This document shows, piece after piece, positions 50,719 to 58,054 of a stretch of DNA of 64,000 bases. Each line of letters begins with the position of its first letter. Position 1 is the stretch's first letter. The DNA comes from Dyella caseinilytica. Lineage in GTDB: Bacteria > Pseudomonadota > Gammaproteobacteria > Xanthomonadales > Rhodanobacteraceae. The translations under genes and the position numbers were made by a program. The stretch lies in contig NZ_CP064030.1 in NCBI RefSeq assembly GCF_016865235.1, forward strand, positions 3,720,001-3,784,000, read 5' to 3'. The notes under the pieces were generated by a model that did no database searches, was not told the origin of the DNA, and saw nothing but the letters and a program-made list of their open reading frames with translations.

Positions 50719-52044
50719 ATGCAGTTTCGTAAGCTTCCCCTGTTGATCGCCGGTCTGTTCGGCATCACGCTTTCGCTGGCTGCGGGAGCAGCGGCATGCG
50801 CCACGCCGGCCTCTGTCGGCTCCAGCCCCGATGTCCATCCGGCCCAGCACGATGCGACCGATGTGAATGCCAACACCAGCATTCCTCCCGATCGGGTGAA
50901 AGCTGCGCTGGACGCTTACTCGCAATGGCTGGACGTGGTCGCACAGCGCAATGAAGTGGCCGGACTCGCCACGGCCGTGGTGGTCAACGACAAGGTCGCC
51001 TTCGAGCGAGAGATCGGCTATGCCGATGCGTCCACTCAGGAGCCGATCACGGCCGACACCGTATTCCGCCTGGCATCACTCTCCAAAGCCTTCGCTACCG
51101 CCGTCACCGGCTTGCTGATCGACGACGGACACTTCAGCTGGGATACCAAACTGGCCGACGTGCTGCCGTTCTTTCAGTTAAAGAACGTGGATGCCTCCAA
51201 CCAGGCCACGGTGAAAGACATCCTGGGACAGCGGCTTGGTTTGCCTCACAACACCTATGACGCCTTGCTTGAGGACAACGTTCCTTATGAGGAACTGGTC
51301 CGCAAGCTCGACGAAGTGACCCTTACCTGCAATGTCGGCCAGTGCTACGGCTACCAGAACGTCGCCTTCAGTCTGATCGGCGATCTGATCTACGCCGAGA
51401 CTGGCGACTTCTTCTACCACGAAGTGGACAAGCGCCTGTTCTTTCCCTTGGACATGACTTCGGCCAGCTATGGCCGTGATGCGTTGGAGAGCAGCAAAAG
51501 CTGGGCACGACCGCATCGTCCGAACGGTGCACATGGCTGGATTCCCTTCGATCCAAAGGAAGCCTATTACCGCGTCGCACCTGCCGCAGGCGTCAACGCC
51601 AGTCTTCACGACATGGAGCACTGGCTGATCGCGCAGATGGGCGGCCGCCCGGATGTGCTGCCACAACCGCTGTTGGATTATCTGCACACGCCCGGCGTGC
51701 CAACCCCGAGTGAAATGCGCGCCACACCCTGGCGCCGCGCTCGCCTCAGCTCGGCGAGTTATGCGCTGGGCTGGCGCGTCTTCACCTATGGGGGCGAAAC
51801 GATGATCTTCCACGCCGGTGAGGTGGAGGGTTATCGCACCATGATCGCGTTCTTCCCGAAGTATCAGCTCGGCATGGTGTCGATGTGGAACTCCCCCGGC
51901 GCGATCGGCACCGATCTGATGCCAATGGTGTTCGACAGTATGCTGGGACTGCCGCACGTCGACTGGGCGGGCGTGGAAAGCGATCCGCCGGCCAACAAGA
52001 ACATACCCGCCAAAACACACCACAAGCATCGCCATCAAAACTAA
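50719..52044 (+). CDS. Exported class-C beta-lactamase-family serine hydrolase
   Basis: 441-aa secreted protein with a signal peptide (about 1-27). Active-site motifs are S120-LSK (RLASLSKAF) and Y212-QN; a C-terminal FHAGEVEGYR replaces KTG. Such proteins include esterases, D-aminopeptidases and PBP-like enzymes, and antibiotic resistance cannot be inferred. The start was set at 50719, where the signal peptide begins and GGAG lies 6 nt upstream; a GGCGCC-ctgt-GGCGCC hairpin (50686-50701) precedes it. Confidence 0.88.
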   Translation: MQFRKLPLLIAGLFGITLSLAAGAAACATPASVGSSPDVHPAQHDATDVNANTSIPPDRVKAALDAYSQWLDVVAQRNEVAGLATAVVVNDKVAFEREIGYADASTQEPITADTVFRLASLSKAFATAVTGLLIDDGHFSWDTKLADVLPFFQLKNVDASNQATVKDILGQRLGLPHNTYDALLEDNVPYEELVRKLDEVTLTCNVGQCYGYQNVAFSLIGDLIYAETGDFFYHEVDKRLFFPLDMTSASYGRDALESSKSWARPHRPNGAHGWIPFDPKEAYYRVAPAAGVNASLHDMEHWLIAQMGGRPDVLPQPLLDYLHTPGVPTPSEMRATPWRRARLSSASYALGWRVFTYGGETMIFHAGEVEGYRTMIAFFPKYQLGMVSMWNSPGAIGTDLMPMVFDSMLGLPHVDWAGVESDPPANKNIPAKTHHKHRHQN

Positions 52045-52132
52045 GCGCCGCTAACAAAGCATAGCGAGCGGTGTGAGACGAGTGCGAATGGGGTACAGGA
52101 ATCTGTCTACGATCTTCGCGTAGCCCCAAAAG

Positions 52133-52167
52133 CAAAGAGGCGGAGCCATGATGGCTCCGCCTCTTTG
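52133..52167. terminator. Bidirectional terminator between the beta-lactamase-like and TonB genes
   Basis: A perfect 15-bp stem (52133-52147 and 52153-52167) with loop ATGAT ends in CTCTTTG on one side and AAAG on the other, placed between two convergent genes. Confidence 0.85.
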
Positions 52168-52185
52168 GTGAAGAGCGCAGGACGG

Positions 52186-53244
52186 TTATTGCGAGTTGTT
52201 GATCTTGAACTCGATCCGCTTTTCCTGCTGGAACACCACGGCGGTACCGTCGCGCATCGCCGGCGAGAACTTGGCGCGGCGCAGCGCATCAATGGCGGCA
52301 CTGTCGAAGATGTGCCGTGGTTCAGCGCTTACCACGCTGATATTGGTGACGCTGCCATCGGGATTGACGGTGTACTGCACATCTACCCAGCCCTCCTGAC
52401 CATTGCGTAGCGCCGTTGGGGGATAGCGTGGACGGATCACAGAAATCGGAATGGGTTCGCGCGTTTCCGCGCTGGTGGAGCCAGCGGCCGCCGTCGTGTT
52501 CTCGCTGGTCGTCTGCGCCGCCACAGCCTTCGCCTTGGCAGCCTCTTCGTCCTTGACCTTCTCTTGCTGTGCCGCCAGCGCCGCCTGCGCTGCAGCAGCC
52601 TTGTCGGACGCAGCCTTCTGCACCGCGGCCTGCTCTGCCGCGGCCTTGTCCGCTACAGCCTTCTGCGCGGCGAGATCCGCCTGACGCTGCTGATCGAGCT
52701 GCTTCTGCTGCTCTTCGTCCAGCGTCTTGCGCTGCGCATCCAGCTTGGAGCGCAGAATGGTCAGGGTGTAATTGGTGGGATCCACCTTCGCCAGCAGATC
52801 GATCTCGCGCTCGGCCTCATTGAAGTCGCGCTGGTTGATCACCTGCTCCACGTTGCTGGCAGCAAAGGGGAAGGTTTCGCGAAGTGCATCGGCAGCAGTC
52901 TGGTTGCCGGGCTGCTTCTGCAGCACTTTCAGGTAGAACTCAAACGCGTTGTTGCCTGCCGGCGAAATCACGCGTTGCTGGTTCATCGCCTTGCGCGCCT
53001 CGGCCAGCAGATCATTAAGACTCAATGCTTCCACATTCACCGGCGGCGCGGCCTGCGGCCCCTGCGTGACCGGCGTGGAAGGATGCGCCCCGTTATCCGT
53101 TCCCACGATGTCTTCGTGAGGCTTGATGACGAAGATCCAGGACAGGACAGCCAGGCCCAGGACGATGGCCACAATGGCGATGGTGATGGGCTTGACAGCC
53201 CCGCGCGCACGCGAGCGTGCATAACGACTATTTCGGGTATCCAT
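52186..53244 (-). CDS. TonB-family energy-transducer-like protein
   Basis: 352-aa inner-membrane protein: short basic cytoplasmic tail, one membrane helix (about 19-41), a tetratricopeptide-like helical part (about 75-165), an Ala/Lys/Gln-rich coiled coil (about 165-250) and a TonB C-terminal domain (about 265-350; RPRYPPTALRNGQEGWVDVQYTV). The usual Pro-rich spacer is replaced by the coiled coil, so it resembles a TolA/TonB hybrid. No exbBD or receptor is adjacent. Confidence 0.85.
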   Translation of the reverse strand: MDTRNSRYARSRARGAVKPITIAIVAIVLGLAVLSWIFVIKPHEDIVGTDNGAHPSTPVTQGPQAAPPVNVEALSLNDLLAEARKAMNQQRVISPAGNNAFEFYLKVLQKQPGNQTAADALRETFPFAASNVEQVINQRDFNEAEREIDLLAKVDPTNYTLTILRSKLDAQRKTLDEEQQKQLDQQRQADLAAQKAVADKAAAEQAAVQKAASDKAAAAQAALAAQQEKVKDEEAAKAKAVAAQTTSENTTAAAGSTSAETREPIPISVIRPRYPPTALRNGQEGWVDVQYTVNPDGSVTNISVVSAEPRHIFDSAAIDALRRAKFSPAMRDGTAVVFQQEKRIEFKINNSQ

Positions 53245-53624
53245 GATCTCTCACTGACTGCGTGGCATCAGATACCCGCGCTTCCCCCCTGTTATCCAGG
53301 AGCGGCTACCCCAAACTTGCCGCGGCGCGGATGGGGAAAAGGTATCGCGATTGTGGCGGCACGGCAAATGGGCGTTGGTTCACGGCTGGCAAAGGAAATA
53401 GTTGGTAGCCGTTCTTGGCCCCCTATGCCGCCAGAAGCCTGAAAGGCTGATCCGGGATAGCGAGCATTTTCGCCAGTGCGGAGATCTCTCAATGCTTTCG
53501 TTCGTTTTCGGAAACCAGAAACGAAGCGTCCCGGCCTGATAGCCGGGACGAAACGCTTTCGAGGCACCTCCCCGCGCTGGGCGTCGCAGGGAGACAAATC
53601 GATAGAGCTACTTTCTTGTTGTAC
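53245..53624. other. Gap between the TonB gene and the MetJ-H1 gene
   Basis: 380 bp with no credible gene. It contains the terminator-like hairpin at 53527-53550 and presumably the TonB gene promoter, which I could not place. Confidence 0.4.
53527..53550 (-). terminator. Terminator-like hairpin downstream of the MetJ-H1 gene
   Basis: CGTCCCGGC (53527-53535) pairs with GCCGGGACG (53542-53550); on the minus strand a T-rich CTTCGTTTCT follows. It lies about 75 nt past the stop. Confidence 0.6.
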
Positions 53625-54191
53625 TTACTTCTTGACCTTGGGGGCCTTGGGGGCCTTGGAGGTCTTGGTAACCTTCACAACCTTGGCGGCAGCCGCGGTC
53701 TTGCGGGTAGCGCGCTTTGCGACGCGCTTGCGGGCAACCTTCTTGGCGGTCTTCTTGGCAGTCTTCTTAGCAACGCGCTTGGCAGTTGCCTTCTTCGCGC
53801 CTACGCGCTTGGCAGCCTTCTTGGCGGTCTTGCGCACGGTGCGCTTCTTGGCGGTTGCCTTCTTGGCGACCGGCCGCTTCTTGGCGGCAACTTTGCGGGT
53901 GGTCTTCTTGGCGGCTTTCTTAGCCGATTTCCTAGCAGTTTTCTTGGCAGTGGCCATAGTTCGTCTCAGCTCCTCATCAGTTGGCAGTGGTTGCCCAGTA
54001 AAAGCGTGAAGGAACGCCTCAACCAGCAAATCGCTGTTCGTGGCGTGCCTCAAATTGTTGACCTGTCGGTACGTACGCAGATCCGACAGCAGTCGCAATA
54101 CATGCATTGGAATCGAAACAGTGATCTTCCTCACCGCGCTGGCTTTTTCGCCGTGTTCTACGTATGGCTTGATGAATTTCGATGCCACCAT
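53625..54191 (-). CDS. MetJ-type repressor fused to a histone-H1-like Lys/Ala-rich tail
   Basis: 188 aa. Residues 1-78 are a ribbon-helix-helix domain extremely close to E. coli MetJ: the DNA-contacting strand RKITVSIP (Lys22, Thr24) and the SAM-pocket helices (RQVNNLRHATNS, EAFLHAFTGQPLP) are intact. MetJ normally ends about 30 residues later; here the chain passes at Met79 into about 110 residues with about 38 Lys, 11 Arg and many Ala (AKK, TAKK repeats), like bacterial histone-H1 / AlgP tails. GGGGAA lies before the first ATG. An internal in-frame ATG (53957) with GAGGAG 12 nt upstream could also yield the tail alone. SAM-responsive repression combined with non-specific DNA compaction is the inferred role. 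Confidence 0.87.
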   Translation of the reverse strand: MVASKFIKPYVEHGEKASAVRKITVSIPMHVLRLLSDLRTYRQVNNLRHATNSDLLVEAFLHAFTGQPLPTDEELRRTMATAKKTARKSAKKAAKKTTRKVAAKKRPVAKKATAKKRTVRKTAKKAAKRVGAKKATAKRVAKKTAKKTAKKVARKRVAKRATRKTAAAAKVVKVTKTSKAPKAPKVKK

Positions 54192-54219
54192 TGGTGCGGT
54201 TCCCCGTTATATGGTGCGA

Positions 54220-54266
54220 AAGCTATTCCTGAACATTTCAACTGTCAATAAATTTTCATCATGAAA
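54220..54266 (-). promoter_or_regulatory. Promoter and palindrome of the MetJ-H1 gene
   Basis: On the minus strand a perfect -35 TTGACA (54248-54243), a 17-bp spacer and a weak -10 TAGCTT (54225-54220). Just upstream lies the palindrome TTTCAT-c-ATGAAA (54254-54266) in AT-rich DNA, a possible operator or UP element. It does not resemble the AGACGTCT met box. Confidence 0.5.
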
Positions 54267-54584
54267 TCAATCCCTTCGATCCGGCAACCTGCCGATTGCA
54301 CCCACCTTGAAGGGTTAATTCCGATCACGAAAATCGATTTGAACACGCGCTAAAACGTTTCAGAAAACAACTTTGCACATTGCCAAAGAAAGCCAAAAAC
54401 AAGCTGAAAATGTGATTTTTCTCATTCACGCTGATACATCCAACGCAGCCGTCACAAGCGGATTGCCGTACAACGCGCGATGCCTTTTTTGACCGCCCGA
54501 AGGTAGTCGTTCGGAGCATGAACGGATTCAGACTGAAATGCGCCCGGATGATCCCGGAAGTGTCGCGACACACCCCCGAACACC

Positions 54585-54650
54585 CTCATCGCGTACCCGG
54601 AATGCGTCACCGAACATATCGGTGACGGGTCACCTCATCGGCGCGATGAG
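54585..54650. ncRNA. Nested inverted repeats, possible structured RNA
   Basis: Outer arms CTCATCGCG (54585-54593) and CGCGATGAG (54642-54650), an inner ACCC/GGGT pair, and an innermost GTCACCGA-acata-TCGGTGAC hairpin are nested within 66 nt. No promoter or terminator could be matched to it, so the strand and the RNA nature are inference. Confidence 0.3.
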
Positions 54651-54722
54651 TACCTTCAGGGATGCGTTCTTCATCCCGATCATGGAGCAAAGATGCTCGC
54701 TTTCCTGGGTGAACGCTTTGCG

Positions 54723-54751
54723 AAAAAGGCAACGGCCGCCTGAGCGGCCGT
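54723..54751 (-). terminator. Rho-independent terminator of gcvH
   Basis: On the minus strand ACGGCCGC-TCAG-GCGGCCGT (54751-54732) is followed by TGCCTTTTT, about 25 nt past the gcvH stop. Confidence 0.85.
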
Positions 54752-54775
54752 CACCGGAACCAACCGATCGAACGA

Positions 54776-55171
54776 TCAGTCGTCTTCGTGCTCGATCAGC
54801 TCGGCGTAGTCATCGGCGCTGAGCAGTTCGTCGAGTTCGGCGCGATCGCTGGCCTTGACCACGAACAGCCAACCTTCACCGTAGGCGTCTTCGTTGATCG
54901 TCTCGGGCTTGTCGCTGAGGATCTCGTTGACCTCGACCACCTCACCCGATACCGGGGAATAGATGTCCGAGGCGGCCTTCACCGATTCGACCGTGGCTGC
55001 GCCCACGCCTGTTTTCACGCTCGCGCCGACTTCCGGCAGCTCCACGTACACCAGGTCGCCAAGTTGTTCTTGCGCATGGTCGGAGATACCCACGCGGATC
55101 AGGCCATTGTCTTCGACACGGGCCCACTCGTGGGACTTGAGAAATTTCAGATCGCCGGGAATCTCGCTCAT
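54776..55171 (-). CDS. gcvH: Glycine cleavage system H protein
   Basis: 131-aa lipoyl carrier that shuttles the aminomethyl group between the P, T and L proteins. The lipoylation site is Lys65 in TVESVKAASD; GDLVYVELPEVG and the EGWLFVVKAS end are typical. It is downstream of gcvT on the same strand, with a 152-bp gap. The lipA/lipB genes for its modification are at 11.5-13.1 kb. Confidence 0.97.
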   Translation of the reverse strand: MSEIPGDLKFLKSHEWARVEDNGLIRVGISDHAQEQLGDLVYVELPEVGASVKTGVGAATVESVKAASDIYSPVSGEVVEVNEILSDKPETINEDAYGEGWLFVVKASDRAELDELLSADDYAELIEHEDD

Positions 55172-55259
55172 GGTCAGGTCCAGTCGTCGTTGGTTTCGAT
55201 CAGGGGTGGAGGCGTGGATTCTAACCGCTTCCGCGGCGGCTCCATACCCACGCCAGTAC

Positions 55260-55267
55260 AGACGTCT
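55260..55267. promoter_or_regulatory. Single perfect MetJ-box-like octamer between gcvT and gcvH
   Basis: AGACGTCT, the consensus MetJ half-operator, lies about 90 nt upstream of gcvH. The next octamer (TTACGTTG) matches only 4 of 8 positions. MetJ needs at least two tandem boxes, and one such octamer per 65 kb is expected by chance, so this is weak. Confidence 0.2.
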
Positions 55268-55323
55268 TTACGTTGCGTCGCTCCCCCCGCGATGCGGACA
55301 GCGCGGAGGGGACGGACAAAGGT

Positions 55324-56424
55324 TCAAATACCTTCGCAGGGTTTGCCATCACGCACGAACGGAAACTTGACCAGGCGCACCGGCACTTCGCGCCCGCGAA
55401 TATCCACGCGCAGGTCACCGGATGCAGCCGCGGGAATCCGCGCAAAGGCGACCGACTTGTTCAACGTCGGTGCGAAACTACCCGAAAGAATTTCGCCATC
55501 ACCGTGGTTGGTCAGCACTTTCTGGCCATGGCGCAGCACGCCTTTCTCATCCATCACCAGGCCGACCATCGTGCGCGGCACGCCGGCCGCCTTCTGGGCT
55601 TCAAGCGCTTTGCGGCCGATGAAATCACGCCCTTCGTCCAGCGAGATGGTCCAGGTCAGAGCGGCCTCCCACGGCGTCACGGTTTCGTCCATGTCCTGGC
55701 CGTAAAGATTCATGCCGGCTTCGAGGCGCAGCGTGTCGCGCGCGCCAAGTCCACACGGCGCAACGCCCGCGGCAGCAAGCTCCTTCCACAAGGTGACCGC
55801 CTGCTCCTGCGGCACGATGATCTCGAAGCCGTCTTCGCCGGTGTAACCGGTGCGGGCGACGAACAGCGGCACACCGTGCGGACCCTGCGCTGCGGCGGCG
55901 GCAAAGCGGCCAAGCTTTTCGATGCGGACGCGATCCACTTCATGCAGCAGACCGATCACCTTGGCACGCGCATTCGGCCCCTGCACGGCGATCATCGCGA
56001 AATCGGGACGCTCCTGCACAGCGACGTTGAACGCCTTGGCCTGCTGCTCGATCCAGGCCAGATCCTTGACGCGAGTGGCCGCGTTCACCACCAGCCGGAA
56101 AAATTCATCACCCAGGAAGTACACGATCAGATCGTCGATCACGCCACCCTGCTCGTTCAGCATGCACGAATACAGCGCCTTGCCCTGCACCTTGAGCTTG
56201 TCGACGCTATTGGCCAGCAGATGGCGCAGAAAATCCCGCACGCGGGCACCATGCAGATCGACCACGGTCATATGGGAGACGTCAAACATGCCGGCGTCGC
56301 GGCGCACGGCGTGATGCTCTTCGATCTGCGAACCGTAGCTGATCGGCATATCCCAGCCACCGAAATCGACCATGCGAGCACCCAGCTCGCGATGCGTGGC
56401 GTTAAGTACGGTCTTATCGGTCAT
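55324..56424 (-). CDS. gcvT: Glycine cleavage system T protein (aminomethyltransferase)
   Basis: 366-aa enzyme that releases ammonia and passes the one-carbon unit to tetrahydrofolate. The N-terminal ARMVDFGGWDMPISYG, the DVSHMTVVDL folate-binding stretch and GYTGEDGFEI are characteristic, with a GcvT C-terminal barrel after about 285. gcvP is not in the window. Confidence 0.96.
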   Translation of the reverse strand: MTDKTVLNATHRELGARMVDFGGWDMPISYGSQIEEHHAVRRDAGMFDVSHMTVVDLHGARVRDFLRHLLANSVDKLKVQGKALYSCMLNEQGGVIDDLIVYFLGDEFFRLVVNAATRVKDLAWIEQQAKAFNVAVQERPDFAMIAVQGPNARAKVIGLLHEVDRVRIEKLGRFAAAAAQGPHGVPLFVARTGYTGEDGFEIIVPQEQAVTLWKELAAAGVAPCGLGARDTLRLEAGMNLYGQDMDETVTPWEAALTWTISLDEGRDFIGRKALEAQKAAGVPRTMVGLVMDEKGVLRHGQKVLTNHGDGEILSGSFAPTLNKSVAFARIPAAASGDLRVDIRGREVPVRLVKFPFVRDGKPCEGI

Positions 56425-56466
56425 TGCAAAGCCTGCCAGGGGTTAGTGAGGGGAAAGGAGCCCCGC

Positions 56467-56495
56467 ATTATCGCTACCGCTCCCCGTCAATCCAA
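56467..56495 (-). promoter_or_regulatory. Candidate promoter of gcvT
   Basis: On the minus strand TTGGAT (56495-56490), 17-bp spacer, GATAAT (56472-56467). The -10 differs from consensus at one position, and transcription would start about 35 nt before the gcvT ATG. No glycine riboswitch was recognised in this short leader. Confidence 0.5.
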
Positions 56496-56518
56496 GCTGC
56501 AGGGCGTCATGGGCGGCT

Positions 56519-57145
56519 TTACGGCCGCGCGTGGATGAAGCGGAACGTGAGATTGATCCGCGCACCCAACACGCCGGCAACCCTAGGCAAATCATGCTGG
56601 TAATGGCGCTGGGTATCACCCGCCATGCACAGCAAGCTACCGTGTGCGAGCGGCAATCCAAGCGGCGTGACACGTTCGTCATGCCGCGCCTTTCGTCGCA
56701 GACGAAAGCGGCGCTCGGCGCCAAGACTCAGCGATGCGATCACCGGATGCGGCCCTAATTCGGGTTCGTCGTCACTATGCCAGCCCATCGAATCCTGACC
56801 ATCGCGGTAGAGATTGGCCAGTACGCTGTTGAAGTGTGCCCCGCAGAATGTCTGGACGCGCTCGCGCAAAGGAAGCAGCGATGCTGTCCATGGATTCGGT
56901 TCAAAACGGCTCCGCGAATAGGTGTAGGCCGTGCCCGGATCGCCAATCCAGCAACTTAGCCGCGGCGAGTCGACCTCGCGGCCAAACATGTACAGTCGGT
57001 GGCGTTCCCAGGGAATCTCATGCTGCAGACGTTCAAACAGCGCATCAGCCTCGTCCCCATCTAGCCAAGAGGCTGCGTAACGAACCTCTGCACCGGCCAG
57101 CGGCAAAGACTGCCAGCCATCCGCCTCATTGATCGTCGCGAGCAT
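56519..57145 (-). CDS. alkB: AlkB-type 2-oxoglutarate/Fe(II) dioxygenase
   Basis: 208-aa DNA/RNA dealkylase-like enzyme. The iron ligands are His123 and Asp125 (GWHSDDEPELG) and His184 (YQHDLPR); the 2-oxoglutarate-binding Arg pair is in ARINLTFR. NLYRDGQDSMGWHSDDEP is typical of the AlkB/ALKBH2-3 group. It overlaps the upstream methyltransferase gene by 20 nt, so translation is coupled; this start is inside the longer open frame, whose N-terminal part is out-of-frame methyltransferase DNA. Confidence 0.9.
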   Translation of the reverse strand: MLATINEADGWQSLPLAGAEVRYAASWLDGDEADALFERLQHEIPWERHRLYMFGREVDSPRLSCWIGDPGTAYTYSRSRFEPNPWTASLLPLRERVQTFCGAHFNSVLANLYRDGQDSMGWHSDDEPELGPHPVIASLSLGAERRFRLRRKARHDERVTPLGLPLAHGSLLCMAGDTQRHYQHDLPRVAGVLGARINLTFRFIHARP

Positions 57146-57713
57146 AGACGTACACATGCGCCGGCGGCAGATTGCGCCATACCATGCCAACCCGGGTGCA
57201 GCGCAGCCCCAATTGCTCCTGCACTTGCTTATCCAGCGGACTGCGCCAACCGTAGGTGTATTGCACGAACACGCCGCCTGGACGCAGCACCGCAAAGGCT
57301 GCGGCGACGATATCGTGCTGCAGCGATGGCGGCATCGCCAGCAACCCCAGGCTGCTGAGAATCGCATCGGCGCCTTCCGGCGCGAGCACGCCGGTACGCT
57401 GGGCCAGTTCATTCACGTGACGCGCATCGGCACAGAGCACCTGCGCCTGGGGAAAGCGGCGGCGCAGGATGCCATGCAAGGTGGCATTCATTTCCAGCAC
57501 CAGCAATTGGGCCGGCGAAACACCATGACGCAACAGCGCTTCGGTGATCACGCCGGTACCAGCGCCAAGCTCAATCACACAGCTGGCCTGGGCCGGCATG
57601 GCGGACACCATCATGCGCGCCAGCGGGCGCCCGGAGGGCAGTATGGATGCCATCTGCAGCGGATGCTTGATCCACTCGCGAAAAAACGTGAGTTGTTGTG
57701 CATTGGCTGGCAT
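57126..57713 (-). CDS. Class I SAM methyltransferase, PmtA-like (phospholipid N-methyltransferase family)
   Basis: 195-aa enzyme. The N-terminal FFREWIKHPLQMASILPSGRPLARMM followed by motif I VIELGAGTGVITEALL resembles rhizobial PmtA, which methylates phosphatidylethanolamine, and also KsgA-like proteins. Motif II is in LLVLEMN, and SSLGLLAMP follows the acidic loop. Its substrate cannot be fixed from sequence. Overlap with alkB is notable because the two products would act on different molecules. Confidence 0.75.
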   Translation of the reverse strand: MPANAQQLTFFREWIKHPLQMASILPSGRPLARMMVSAMPAQASCVIELGAGTGVITEALLRHGVSPAQLLVLEMNATLHGILRRRFPQAQVLCADARHVNELAQRTGVLAPEGADAILSSLGLLAMPPSLQHDIVAAAFAVLRPGGVFVQYTYGWRSPLDKQVQEQLGLRCTRVGMVWRNLPPAHVYVYARDDQ

Positions 57714-58054
57714 GGGGATAGAGCCTGGCTGTTTCCGCTCACTTTAACGGCTGGGGTGTAACAAAACGTTGTCAGAACCGCCTCAGGTCTTCGGGATCAC
57801 AGTCTGAGTGGGTCATTCGAGGCAGCGTCGGGACTTCCCAACCATACGACGATCCATTTTCAGGAGCGAGGATCCTAGCCCACCCGCCCAAGCACGCGGC
57901 CCCGGGTGGTGTCAGCCCCAGCCAAAATGATCGCTGTCGGGCCGCCAGCCAGAGTGGTGAAGTGGGTCAGATCGGCCTGGCAGTCATGCACTGGCCTGCG
58001 CATGATCAACACGCAGACTTGCGCAGACAGCCGAAGCATCTTGCGCGCCGCACG
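57714..58054. other. Unassigned gap between the methyltransferase and DegT genes
   Basis: 341 bp. A plus-strand frame (57906-58202) and a short minus-strand frame are open here, but neither has a ribosome binding site or recognisable motifs, and the former overlaps the DegT gene. It may be a decayed gene or promoter DNA. Confidence 0.35.

Larger units (their letters stand above)
54192..54775. other. Upstream region of the MetJ-H1 gene and gcvH terminator area
   Basis: 584 bp without a convincing gene. It holds the MetJ-H1 promoter (54220-54248), a palindrome (54254-54266), a nested structured segment (54585-54650) and the gcvH terminator. The part from about 54300 to 54540 is AT-richer than its surroundings and shows nothing recognisable. 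Confidence 0.5.

Noticed and set aside
50719..52044. Calling the class-C-like hydrolase an antibiotic-resistance beta-lactamase
   Set aside because: SxxK and YxN are shared by esterases and peptidases of the family; KTG is replaced by HAG and there is no AmpR neighbour.
56425..56520. Glycine riboswitch before gcvT
   Set aside because: The leader after the candidate promoter is only about 35 nt, too short for a glycine aptamer.
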